From assembly GCF_026340655.1 (NCBI RefSeq), contig NZ_JAPEOZ010000001.1, forward strand, positions 1,612,001 through 1,676,000: a stretch of DNA of 64,000 bases. Direction: 5' to 3'. This DNA comes from Streptomyces sp. NBC_01275 (lineage in GTDB: Bacteria > Actinomycetota > Actinomycetes > Streptomycetales > Streptomycetaceae). Shown here piece after piece: positions 8,314-18,245 of the stretch; the stretch's first letter is position 1, and the number at the start of each line of letters is the position of its first letter. The position numbers were made by a program, and so were the translations under genes. The notes below the pieces were generated by a model. That model did not search any database, was not told the DNA's origin, and saw nothing but the letters and a program-made list of their open reading frames with translations.

Positions 8314-8345
8314 GGCCGCCCGGGCGGCGGGTTGCCCGGGCGGCC
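8314..8345 (-). terminator. 12-bp GC stem terminator after glpQ
   Basis: GGCCGCCCGGGC and GCCCGGGCGGCC form a perfect 12-bp stem with an 8-nt loop, 21 nt past the glpQ stop and just before the sigma-factor start. There is no U tract, as usual in Streptomyces. Confidence 0.75.
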
Positions 8346-8366
8346 GACTGTCACTCCAACGGGGAA

Positions 8367-9575
8367 TCAGCCGTTGACGAAATCCTCGCGGGCGAGCACG
8401 CCCGTGTCCGCGTTGTCGGTGAAGACGCCGTCGATGCCCGTGGCGAAGTACGTCTTGAAAGCGCCGAAGGGGTCGCCGTACCCGTCCGCGTCGGTGCCCT
8501 TGCGGAAGTTCGCGGGCAGGAAGGGGTTCTCGTTGCGCATGGTGTACGGGTGCAGGACCAGGCCGACCGCGTGGGCGTCCTTCACCAGGGTGGTCGGGGT
8601 GGTGAGGTTGCCGGCGGCGTCCTTCGGGATGACCAGGTCGAGGGTCGGGCCGATGCCCTGCGCGTAGCCGGCGATCTCCCTGAGGCCCGCCCGGGTGATC
8701 AGGTCGGCGACCGTGCGCGGGTCGCCCGAATCGACGAAGTCCCACGGCCGGCTGGCCGCCGTCGACAGCAGGACGACCAGGGGGTTGTCGACCAGCTTGT
8801 TCAGGCGCTGGATGCTGGTGGGCTCGAAGGACTGCAGGATGACCGGCGAGTTCTTCTTGTCCTTGCCGTGCTTGTGGAGCAGTTTGGCGACCCGCTCCTC
8901 CAGGCCCAGGCCGAGCTTGCGGAAGTAGGTGGGGTGCTTGGTCTCGGGGTAGATCCAGACCTGCTTGCCGCGCTTGCGGGTCTGCTCGTCCTGCCACTTC
9001 AGGACTTCCTCGAAGGTGGGGATCTCCCAGCGGCCGTTGTAGAGCGTGTTGTGCGGGCGGTAGTCCGGGATGCGCTCGACCGCGCGCAGGGTCTTCAGCT
9101 CGGCGAGCGTGAAGTCCTCGGTGAACCAGCCGGTGAGGGAGACGCCGTCCAGCACCTTCGTCGTCTTGCGGGAGGCGAACTCGGGGTGGTCGGCGACGTC
9201 CGTCGTCCCGCCGATCTCCGGCTCATGGCGGCAGACGAGGTGGCCGTCCTTGGTGGGGACGAGGTCGCCGGCCTCGACGATGTCGGCGCCCAGGTCGAGG
9301 GCGAGCTGATAGGAGCCGAAGGTGTGCTCCGGCCGGTAGCCGCTGGCCCCGCGGTGACCGATGATCGTCGGCACGGGCAGGCTCTTCAGACCGCCCCGGC
9401 CGCCCTGTCCGCCCTGTCCCGCCTCGGCGGCTCTCGCGGTGCCCGACAGGCCGAGGACCGTACCGGTGGCGCCGAGGACGGCCGCCCCGAGGAGCGCCCG
9501 CCGTCCGGTGACGCTCCCCTGTCCGCCCGGCTGTCCGTTCGACTCCTGTGCGCTGCGCGGGTCCTGCGTTCCCAT
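8367..9575 (-). CDS. glpQ: Tat-exported glycerophosphodiester phosphodiesterase GlpQ
   Basis: Hydrolyses glycerophosphodiesters outside the cell to glycerol-3-phosphate plus alcohol, providing phosphate and carbon. The 402-residue protein has a twin-arginine signal (SVTGRRALLGAAVLGATG, cleavage near ARA-AEA) and the GDPD signatures IGHRGASGYRPEHT (catalytic His/Arg), ADIVEAGDLVPTKDGHLVCRHE (Glu and Asp metal ligands) and a late VFTDNADTG block. The ATG has AGGAGG 5 nt upstream. In S. coelicolor glpQ1 is under PhoP control; direct repeats resembling a PHO box lie upstream here. The Glu in the EAGD motif differs slightly from the more common E-x-D-V spacing seen in cytosolic forms. Confidence 0.93.
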   Translation of the reverse strand: MGTQDPRSAQESNGQPGGQGSVTGRRALLGAAVLGATGTVLGLSGTARAAEAGQGGQGGRGGLKSLPVPTIIGHRGASGYRPEHTFGSYQLALDLGADIVEAGDLVPTKDGHLVCRHEPEIGGTTDVADHPEFASRKTTKVLDGVSLTGWFTEDFTLAELKTLRAVERIPDYRPHNTLYNGRWEIPTFEEVLKWQDEQTRKRGKQVWIYPETKHPTYFRKLGLGLEERVAKLLHKHGKDKKNSPVILQSFEPTSIQRLNKLVDNPLVVLLSTAASRPWDFVDSGDPRTVADLITRAGLREIAGYAQGIGPTLDLVIPKDAAGNLTTPTTLVKDAHAVGLVLHPYTMRNENPFLPANFRKGTDADGYGDPFGAFKTYFATGIDGVFTDNADTGVLAREDFVNG

Positions 9576-9656
9576 GAGGGCCTCCTGCGGTCGGCTCGTC
9601 CGTGCGGCCGATCGTAGGGGCGTGGACATGACCATCGGGAGACCTCGATCCGAACA

Positions 9657-9698
9657 CGCGGGTGACGGCGGATGAGGTGTGCCGTACGGCGGGTGAGG
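9657..9698 (-). promoter_or_regulatory. Putative PHO box upstream of glpQ
   Basis: Read on the minus strand there are three repeats of the type CCTCACCCGCC (9688-9698), CCTCATCCGCC (9667-9677) and GTCACCCGCG (9657-9666). The first two are spaced 21-22 nt apart and the third follows directly, which matches the 11-nt direct-repeat architecture (GTTCACCCGCC-like) bound by PhoP in Streptomyces. The site is 82-123 nt upstream of the glpQ start. In the remaining spacer up to 9953 I see only a short ACGTACGT palindrome. Confidence 0.6.
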
Positions 9699-9953
9699 GG
9701 TCGTCGGATTGGCTGCGGCCGACCGGGGCACCCGGTGAGTGTCGGCCGAGAGCGATGCCGAGGGCGATTTCGCTCACACCGTTCCGCCCGTGTGTCGGGC
9801 TCGCGACGGTGCGACCGTCCAGGTAAACGTACGTCAACAGTGCGTAAGACCTCGGTGAACCGGACGCACCCGATGTGCGCCACCCCGTGGCCCGCGAGTA
9901 TCGTCCTCACCTGCACGGACTCATACCGTTTTCCCTTGACATCGGAGGGCTCG

Positions 9954-10625
9954 TTGTCCCGCTTCGCGCTGATCAAGGCAGTGCTCGGACCGGTCATGCG
10001 CCTGATGTTCCGCCTCCGGATCGAGGGCGTGGAGCACATCCCGGGCGAGGGCCCGGTGATCCTGGCCGGCAACCACCTCACGTTCATCGACTCGATGATC
10101 CTGCCGCTCGTGTGCGACCGTCAGGTCTTCTTCATCGGCAAGGACGAGTACGTCACCGGCCAGAGCCTGAAGGGCCGGCTCATGGCCTGGTTCTTCATCG
10201 GCGTCGGCATGATTCCCGTGGACCGGGACGGCGGACGCGGGGGCGTGGCCGCGCTGATGACCGGGCGACGGGTGCTGGAGGAGGGCAAGATCTTCGGCAT
10301 CTACCCCGAGGGCACCCGCTCCCCCGACGGCCGCCTGTACCGGGGGCGGACCGGCATCGCCCGGCTGACGCTGATGACCGGGGCGCCGGTCGTTCCCTTC
10401 GCGATGATCGGCACGGACAAGCTGCAGCCGGGGGGTGCGGGTATGCCCCGTCCCGGGCGGGTCACCGTCCGGTTCGGTGAGGCGATGGAGTTCTCTCGGT
10501 ACGAGGGGATGGACCGGGACCGGTATGTGCTGCGGGCGGTGACGGACTCGGTGATGACCGAGGTCATGCGACTGTCCGGGCAGGAGTACGTGGACATGTA
10601 CGCCACGAAGGCGAAGGCTGCGTAA
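9954..10625 (+). CDS. 1-acyl-sn-glycerol-3-phosphate acyltransferase (PlsC family)
   Basis: A 223-residue membrane-associated acyltransferase of phospholipid synthesis, transferring an acyl chain to lysophosphatidic acid or a related acceptor. The catalytic H-x4-D motif is NHLTFID (His41, Asp46), and the acceptor-binding motif is YPEGTRSPDG. The start is the TTG at 9954, which has GGAGG at 5-nt spacing; the frame extends further upstream but without family similarity. It stands alone, convergent with the MFS gene, with a dispersed repeat element between them. Confidence 0.88.
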   Translation: MSRFALIKAVLGPVMRLMFRLRIEGVEHIPGEGPVILAGNHLTFIDSMILPLVCDRQVFFIGKDEYVTGQSLKGRLMAWFFIGVGMIPVDRDGGRGGVAALMTGRRVLEEGKIFGIYPEGTRSPDGRLYRGRTGIARLTLMTGAPVVPFAMIGTDKLQPGGAGMPRPGRVTVRFGEAMEFSRYEGMDRDRYVLRAVTDSVMTEVMRLSGQEYVDMYATKAKAA

Positions 10626-10651
10626 GCCTCCGGCGGTCGGCCCGTTTTCGG

Positions 10652-10722
10652 GTGCGGGTGCGTTGTGGCCGGTCCCGCCCACGCGGCGGAGCCGCACATC
10701 GGCGCAGCCCCGCGCCCCTGAG
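10652..10722 (+). repeat. Dispersed GC-rich palindromic element, copy 1
   Basis: Core reads GTGGCCGGT, CCCACGCGGCGGAGCCGCAC, ATCGGCGCAGCCCCGCGCCCC in order, with the internal hairpin GCGGC-GGA-GCCGC. It lies between the convergent plsC and MFS genes. The same core recurs at 14063, 27790 (inverted), 44981 and 46140 (inverted), always at or near gene 3' ends, suggesting a mobile or selfish palindromic repeat that may double as a terminator. Confidence 0.75.
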
Positions 10723-10751
10723 CTCGCGCCCCTTGCTCGGCGTTACTCGGC

Positions 10752-12275
10752 TTACTCGGCGTTTTCCAGGCGCTGTTCCCTGAGCATGAACCACGCGGCC
10801 ACGGCCGTTGCCAGCAGGACCGCTGCTCCCGCGCCCGTCGCGATCGTCAGGCCGTCGACGAAGGCCGCACGGGCCGAGGACAGCAGCGTCTCTCCCGTCT
10901 CCGCCGGAAGGCGGCTCGCCGCCTCCACCGCTCCGCCCAGTGACTCGTGCGCGCCCTGTGGGGTGCCCGTCGGGCCGGTGAAGTCGCGGTAGACGCCTGT
11001 CACGATCGAGCCGAGTACGGCGATGCCGAGGGCCGCGCCCAGTTCGTACGCCGTCTCGGAGACCGCGGAGGCCGCGCCCGCCTGTTCCTTGGGAACGGAG
11101 CTGAGGATCACGTCGGCGGTCACGGTGAAGGAGAAGCCGGCCCCCACGCCGACGAGCAGCAGGGCTCCGCCGAGCAGCGGATAGCCGGTGTTCTGGTCGA
11201 TGAGCGTCAGCACGGCCAGGGCCAGGCCGATCGCCGCGAGGCCGCCGGCGACCACGCTCCGCACCGAGTAGCGGCGGGCCGCGCGGCCCGCGACCAGACC
11301 GGCCGCCACCGCGCCGACCGCGGCGGGCAGTTCGGCCAGGCCCGCCTCGAACGGCCGCCTGCCCTGCACGAGTTGCAGGTACTGGGAGAGGAAGAAGACC
11401 AGGCCGGACAGGCCCAGGATGGTCAGCAGGTCGGCCAGGACGGCACCGCTGAAGCCGCGGTTGCGGAACAGCCGCATGTCCAGCAGCGGGGTCGGAAGGG
11501 TCAGCTGACGGCGTACGAAGCCGTAGAGCGCGGCCGCGCCCAGCAGACCGGCGCCGAGGGTGGTCCAGGTGAGACCGTGGGTGGCGGCCTCCTTGACCGC
11601 GTACACGATGCCGATCATGCCGACCAGGGACAGCAGGACGCTGGGCAGGTCCCAGGGGCCGGGGTCAGCGGTGCGGGACTCGGGGAGCGTCCTGATGCCG
11701 ACGACGACCAGGACGATCATCACGGGCAGGTTGATGAGGAAGACCGAGCCCCACCAGAAGTGCTCGAGCAGGAAGCCGCCGACGATCGGGCCCACGGCCG
11801 TGCCGGCGGAGGCGGTGGCGCCCCAGATGCCGACGGCGAGGCTGCGTTCGCGCGGGTCGTGGAAGAGGTTGCGGATCAGGGCGAGGGTGGCGGGCATCAG
11901 GGTCGCGCCGGCCACGCCGAGCAGGGCCCGGGCCGCGATCATCGTCTCCGGGGTCGTCGCGTAGGCGTTGAGCACGGATATCGCGCCGAAGGCGGTCGCG
12001 CCGAGCAGCAGGATGCGCTTGCGGCCGATGCGGTCGCCGAGGCTGCCCATGGACACGAGCAGGCCGGCGATGACGAAGGAGTAGACGTCGCCGATCCACA
12101 GGAGCTGGGTGCCGGAGGGGCGCAGGTCCTCGCTGATGAAGGGGGTCGCCAGGCCGAGGACGGTCGCGTCGACGGCCACCAGCAGCACGGCGAGCACGAG
12201 GACGGAGAGCGCGAGCCAACGGTCCGGGCGCTTCACCGCCTCGGTCGTGGTCGCCGGCTGCAGGGTGCTGGTCAT
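10752..12275 (-). CDS. MFS drug efflux transporter, DHA2 (14-helix) family
   Basis: A 507-residue multidrug-type proton antiporter of the EmrB/SmvA kind. It opens with a cytoplasmic stretch then LALSVLVLAVLLVAVDATVLG, the typical DHA2 first helix with membrane Asp (VAVDATVLG), followed by motif A GSLGDRIGRKRILLLG and motif C GATASAGTAVGPIVGGFLLEHFWW (split here across helix 5). About 14 membrane segments can be read. The start ATG overlaps the stop of the upstream tetR gene by 4 nt (ATGA), so the pump is co-translated with its presumed repressor. Confidence 0.9.
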   Translation of the reverse strand: MTSTLQPATTTEAVKRPDRWLALSVLVLAVLLVAVDATVLGLATPFISEDLRPSGTQLLWIGDVYSFVIAGLLVSMGSLGDRIGRKRILLLGATAFGAISVLNAYATTPETMIAARALLGVAGATLMPATLALIRNLFHDPRERSLAVGIWGATASAGTAVGPIVGGFLLEHFWWGSVFLINLPVMIVLVVVGIRTLPESRTADPGPWDLPSVLLSLVGMIGIVYAVKEAATHGLTWTTLGAGLLGAAALYGFVRRQLTLPTPLLDMRLFRNRGFSGAVLADLLTILGLSGLVFFLSQYLQLVQGRRPFEAGLAELPAAVGAVAAGLVAGRAARRYSVRSVVAGGLAAIGLALAVLTLIDQNTGYPLLGGALLLVGVGAGFSFTVTADVILSSVPKEQAGAASAVSETAYELGAALGIAVLGSIVTGVYRDFTGPTGTPQGAHESLGGAVEAASRLPAETGETLLSSARAAFVDGLTIATGAGAAVLLATAVAAWFMLREQRLENAE

Positions 12276-12883
12276 GATTCCTCTGTTCGTGGTGCGGAGT
12301 GTCGTGGTGCGGAGTGGCTTGGTGCGGAGTGTCGTGGCTCCGGGGTGCGGAGCGCTCCGCCGAGCAGCAGCTCGGCGATCATGTGCTGGAAGTCCCGGGG
12401 GGCGCTTTTTCCGCACTGCACCATCCAGGCGGCGGAGGCCAGCAGGCCGTACAGCGCCTCGGTGAGCCAGGCCGGTGTGAGGTCGATGCGGAACTCTCCG
12501 CTGAGCTGTCCGCGCCGGAACAGCGCGGAGACGCGGTCGTCGATCCGGGTCCAGCCCTGGTTCTGCTCCTCGCCCTCGAACAGCTGGTTCTCGGTATAGA
12601 GGAAGGCGAGCAGGCCGGCGGCGGACTCGATCTCGGCCACCAGCCGTCGTACGGCGTCGACGGCCGGGCCCTCCTCCAGGCGCGCCGCGTCCAGGGCGGT
12701 CTCGCACTCCGCGATGCCGAGCGCCTCCAGGGCGCGGACGAGGGCGTCGCGCCCCGCGAAGTGCCGGTGCAGGGTGGCGCGGCTGATGCCGGCGGCCTTG
12801 GCGACCTCGTCCATGGTCGCGGTCGACTTGCGGGTCAGCAGGGCCGCGGCACTGCGCAGGACGTGATCACGATCGACAGCCAT
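12272..12883 (-). CDS. TetR-family transcriptional repressor of the adjacent efflux pump
   Basis: A 203-residue TetR regulator. The N-terminal helix-turn-helix is STATMDEVAKAAGISRATLHRHF (about 20-45). The remainder is an all-helical ligand domain. Translationally coupled to the MFS gene, it probably controls that pump. An inverted repeat TGAGAC-6-GTCTCA lies 20-37 nt upstream of the start. Unusually, the C-terminal tail is a repeat HSAPS-HSAPR-HSAPR encoded by three 15-bp units (12291-12330). The ATG at 12883 lacks a ribosome binding site, so the mRNA may be leaderless; an ATG six codons upstream is the alternative. Confidence 0.88.
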   Translation of the reverse strand: MAVDRDHVLRSAAALLTRKSTATMDEVAKAAGISRATLHRHFAGRDALVRALEALGIAECETALDAARLEEGPAVDAVRRLVAEIESAAGLLAFLYTENQLFEGEEQNQGWTRIDDRVSALFRRGQLSGEFRIDLTPAWLTEALYGLLASAAWMVQCGKSAPRDFQHMIAELLLGGALRTPEPRHSAPSHSAPRHSAPRTEES

Positions 12884-12902
12884 GAGACGAGGATAGACCA
12901 TA

Positions 12903-12920
12903 TGAGACGTTGATGTCTCA
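12903..12920. promoter_or_regulatory. Putative TetR operator
   Basis: TGAGACGTTGATGTCTCA: perfect 6-bp arms TGAGAC/GTCTCA around a 6-nt spacer, directly upstream of the tetR-MFS operon. A further TGAGAC half site lies at 12883-12888. Position and symmetry fit autoregulation by the adjacent repressor. Confidence 0.6.
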
Positions 12921-12994
12921 CTCAGGGCATGCGTGAGTCACCGTCGCCGGTCACCCAGGATTTCTCGGTGCTTCTGGGGGTTTCTCGGGGTCTC

Positions 12995-13966
12995 TCAGTG
13001 CCAGGGCAGGCTGCCGCGCCGCTCCCAGTACGTCCGCGGGTCCTCGGCCAGCGCGGACAGCCGGTCCAGCTGGTCGTCGTCGAGATCCACGACAGCCGCG
13101 TGCAGGTTGGAGGCGAGCTGGGCGGCGGTCGCGGCGCCGGAGAGGACGACCCCGGCCCAGGGCCGGCGCAGGATCAGGGCGAGGGCGACCGCGTCGCAGC
13201 CCAGGGACGTCTCGGCGGCCACCGCCTTCAGGGCGTCCGGCGCATGGGGGGCGGCGAGGCGGCCGTTGGCCATGCCCTCCTTCACGATCACGGTGAGCCC
13301 GGCGTCATGGGCCTCGGCGAGAGCGGGTCCGGCCGAGGTCTCCAGCGCGTTGTACGTCGACTGGACGGTACGGAAGAGGGGGGCGCCGTCGACCGTCACG
13401 GCGAGGGCGGCGCGGATGGCGTCGGCCTGGGCGGGGCCGCTGGTGGAGAAGCCGACGGTGAGCCCCTGGGCGGCGGCCTCCGCGAGCCGGGCGTGGAGGT
13501 CCTTGTCGGTGAGGGCCGGGCTGTCCGGGGTCACCGAGTGGATCTGGTAGAGGTCGAGCCGGTCGCCGAGCAGCTCGGCCGTCTCGGCGCGCTGACGCTC
13601 GTACGTCTGGAGGGTGTGGTCCTTGACCTCGTGCTTCTCGGCGTCGGTGGACCAGTCGGCGGTGTAGGTGTAGCCCCATTTGCTGCCTACGACGATGTCG
13701 TCGACCTCGGGCCGGGCCGTCAGCCAGTCGGCGAGGAACTCCTCGGCGCGGCCGTAGGAGCGGGCGGTGTCGACGTAGCGGACGCCTTGGGCGTACGCGG
13801 CGTCGAGGAGTTCGTGGGTGCGGGTGCGCAGCGTCTCGACGCTTCGGTTCTCTCCGAGGTCGCCGTCTCGGCCCAGGTTGATGTAGCCGGGGCGGCCGAC
13901 TGCCGCCAGGCCCAGCCCGATGTGGGCGGTGGGGGTGGTGGCTGTGGCGAGGCGGGCGAAGGGCAT
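12995..13966 (-). CDS. Aldo/keto reductase
   Basis: A 323-residue NADPH-dependent oxidoreductase with a TIM-barrel fold. The catalytic tetrad is complete: Asp66 and Tyr71 in YVDTARSYGRAEE, Lys96 in VVGSKWGY and His143 in LYQIHSV. The strand-7 region has the usual FSTSGPAQADAIRAA. Closest in style to the AKR/Tas-like group often annotated as pyridoxal or general aldehyde reductases; physiological substrate unknown. Stands alone on the minus strand, downstream of a dispersed repeat and argH. Confidence 0.88.
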   Translation of the reverse strand: MPFARLATATTPTAHIGLGLAAVGRPGYINLGRDGDLGENRSVETLRTRTHELLDAAYAQGVRYVDTARSYGRAEEFLADWLTARPEVDDIVVGSKWGYTYTADWSTDAEKHEVKDHTLQTYERQRAETAELLGDRLDLYQIHSVTPDSPALTDKDLHARLAEAAAQGLTVGFSTSGPAQADAIRAALAVTVDGAPLFRTVQSTYNALETSAGPALAEAHDAGLTVIVKEGMANGRLAAPHAPDALKAVAAETSLGCDAVALALILRRPWAGVVLSGAATAAQLASNLHAAVVDLDDDQLDRLSALAEDPRTYWERRGSLPWH

Positions 13967-14062
13967 CGCGGGCTCCGTTTCGGTCGGCTCCGGTACGGCT
14001 CCTGACCAACGTAACCCTCGATGACCTTCGCCTCAGAGCTCGGGTCGTACGGCGTTTCGGCG

Positions 14063-14135
14063 AGTGCGGGTGCGTTGCAGCCGGTCGCGCCCACGCGGCG
14101 GAGCCGCACATCGGCACAGCCCCGCGCCCCCAGAG
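14063..14135 (+). repeat. Dispersed GC-rich palindromic element, copy 2
   Basis: Same core as copy 1 (TGCGTTGCAGCCGGTCGCG, CCCACGCGGCGGAGCCGCAC, ATCGGCACAGCCCCGCGCCCC), same orientation. It lies just beyond the argH stop and upstream of the aldo/keto reductase start, so it can also act as the argH terminator. Confidence 0.75.
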
Positions 14136-14167
14136 GGCCTGCGGTCCTTGGGGGCGGATGCCCGGCC

Positions 14168-16913
<2,746 letters not shown>

Positions 16914-16959
16914 GGGTTTCTCCTCATGGCACTGCGATCTGCGATCCGCGGTCTGCGAT

Positions 16960-17016
16960 CTCTGCATTGCGTTCCTGGTATGCATGAGTATGCAGTGCTC
17001 TGCATGATTCGTCAAT
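16960..17016 (-). promoter_or_regulatory. argG promoter with overlapping ARG boxes
   Basis: On the minus strand TTGACG (17015-17010) and CATACT (16992-16987) are separated by exactly 17 nt. Overlapping them are ATGCA-type palindromes: ATGCAGAGCACTGCAT and ATGCAT. These resemble Streptomyces ARG boxes bound by ArgR, encoded at 27.9 kb. The leader that follows contains three copies of CTGCGATC (16932-16965, read on the plus strand). Confidence 0.7.
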
Positions 17017-17035
17017 CCGGGACCGGTGCGTCCGG

Positions 17036-17114
17036 TCGGCCCGGAGGTTTCGGCTCGGCCCCGGAGGTTTCGGCTCGGCCCGGGAGCTTTTGACTCGGCC
17101 CAGGAACTTTTTGA
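17036..17114 (+). repeat. Four degenerate 20-bp tandem repeats
   Basis: Units start with TCGGCCC and continue CGGAGGTTTCGGC, the later copies drifting to GGAGCTTTTGAC and AGGAACTTTTTGA. They occupy the spacer between the argG promoter and the secreted-protein gene starting at 17210. The remaining spacer to 17209 shows no clear promoter. Confidence 0.65.
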
Positions 17115-17209
17115 AGGGGCTTTGAACAACGGCAACCGCTTGCTCGTACTCACGACTGAACGCTGGCGCCGCGTTTGTAAACCACTCCTGACCCAAGTGA
17201 GGCATTCGC

Positions 17210-18115
17210 ATGTCCAGGGCACTTCCGAAGTACAACAAGCGTCGCGTGGCGATCATCGGCGGCGCGGCCGCTCTGGCCCTGTCCGGCGCCGTCGTCGTCA
17301 ACTCCGCCCTCGCCGGGGAGAGTTCCAAGAGCAGCGGCTCCACCACCGCCAAGACGCTCGCCAGCCCCGGCACCATCACCTGCCCGGACGTCGCCTCGCA
17401 GCTCCCCGCGATCCCCGCCACCGCCCAGGCCGAGGTCGACCGCAACATCGCCCTGCTGCAGACGCAGATCGACGAGGCCAACCAGCGGCTGATCGACACC
17501 GTGGGCCAGGGCGGCGCGAACTTCGTGCAGAATGCGATCCTCGGCCCGCTGGAGGACAAGCGCATCGCGGTCGTCAACCGCATCGCCACGGCGATCGGCC
17601 GGACGGCGGACAAGCCGCAGGGCCTGGAGGCGCTGGCCCCCTGCGCCCTCGACGCGGGCGGCGTGGCCGACACCGGCGACGGTGCGGACACCGGTGACAC
17701 GGCGACCCCGGGCGCGGAGGCGACCGACGCGGCCGGCGACGCCGGGGAAGCGGCCGACGCCGGGAACACGGGCGACGCCGGTGACGCCGCCGACACGGGT
17801 GACGCGGGCGACGCCAACGCCGCCGGTACGATCACCTGCCCGGACGTCGCCTCGCAGCTCCCCGCGATCCCCGCCACCGCCCAGGCCGAGGTCGACCGCA
17901 ACCTCGCCCTGCTGAACACGCAGCTCGCCGAGGCCAACACCCGCCTCGTGAACACGGTCGGCCAGGGTGGGCCCAACTTCGTGCAGAACGCGATCCTCGG
18001 CCCCCTGAAGGACAAGCGCTCCTCCACGATCGAGCGCATCGCCATCTCCATCGGCCGTACCGCGGACAAGCCGCAGGGCCTGGACGCTCTGGCCGCCTGC
18101 ACGTTGAACAGCTGA
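17210..18115 (+). CDS. Secreted protein with two near-identical 91-residue domains
   Basis: A 301-residue exported protein of no recognised family. Residues 1-36 form a signal peptide (basic start [12 protein letters not shown], hydrophobic core, end near ALA-GES). Two copies of a 91-residue domain follow, at 55-145 and 207-297, each opening [19 protein letters not shown] and ending with a Cys; Cys58/Cys145 and Cys210/Cys297 may form one disulphide per domain. The helical middle (DRN.ALLQTQ..EAN.RL) looks coiled. A 60-residue linker rich in Gly, Asp, Ala and Thr joins them. The first 75 nt of each domain are nearly identical at DNA level, so the duplication is recent or homogenised. GTGAGG precedes the ATG. 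A strong hairpin follows the gene. Confidence 0.85.
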   Translation: MSRALPKYNKRRVAIIGGAAALALSGAVVVNSALAGESSKSSGSTTAKTLASPGTITCPDVASQLPAIPATAQAEVDRNIALLQTQIDEANQRLIDTVGQGGANFVQNAILGPLEDKRIAVVNRIATAIGRTADKPQGLEALAPCALDAGGVADTGDGADTGDTATPGAEATDAAGDAGEAADAGNTGDAGDAADTGDAGDANAAGTITCPDVASQLPAIPATAQAEVDRNLALLNTQLAEANTRLVNTVGQGGPNFVQNAILGPLKDKRSSTIERIAISIGRTADKPQGLDALAACTLNS

Positions 18116-18125
18116 CGTGACAGGC

Positions 18126-18168
18126 GCAGCGGCCGCCCCGAGGAAGCGCCGGCCGGGGCGGCCGCTGC
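18126..18168 (+). terminator. 15-bp GC stem terminator
   Basis: GCAGCGGCCGCCCCG and CGGGGCGGCCGCTGC pair perfectly around a 13-nt loop, 10 nt past the secreted-protein stop. It separates that gene from the caspase operon. Confidence 0.8.
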
Positions 18169-18245
18169 GGTCCGAGCCGTAGGGCCGGCGTGGACCGGTG
18201 CCGTGTCGGCGCCGGGTGTCATCATGGTCCTCGCGGGGAGGGCAC

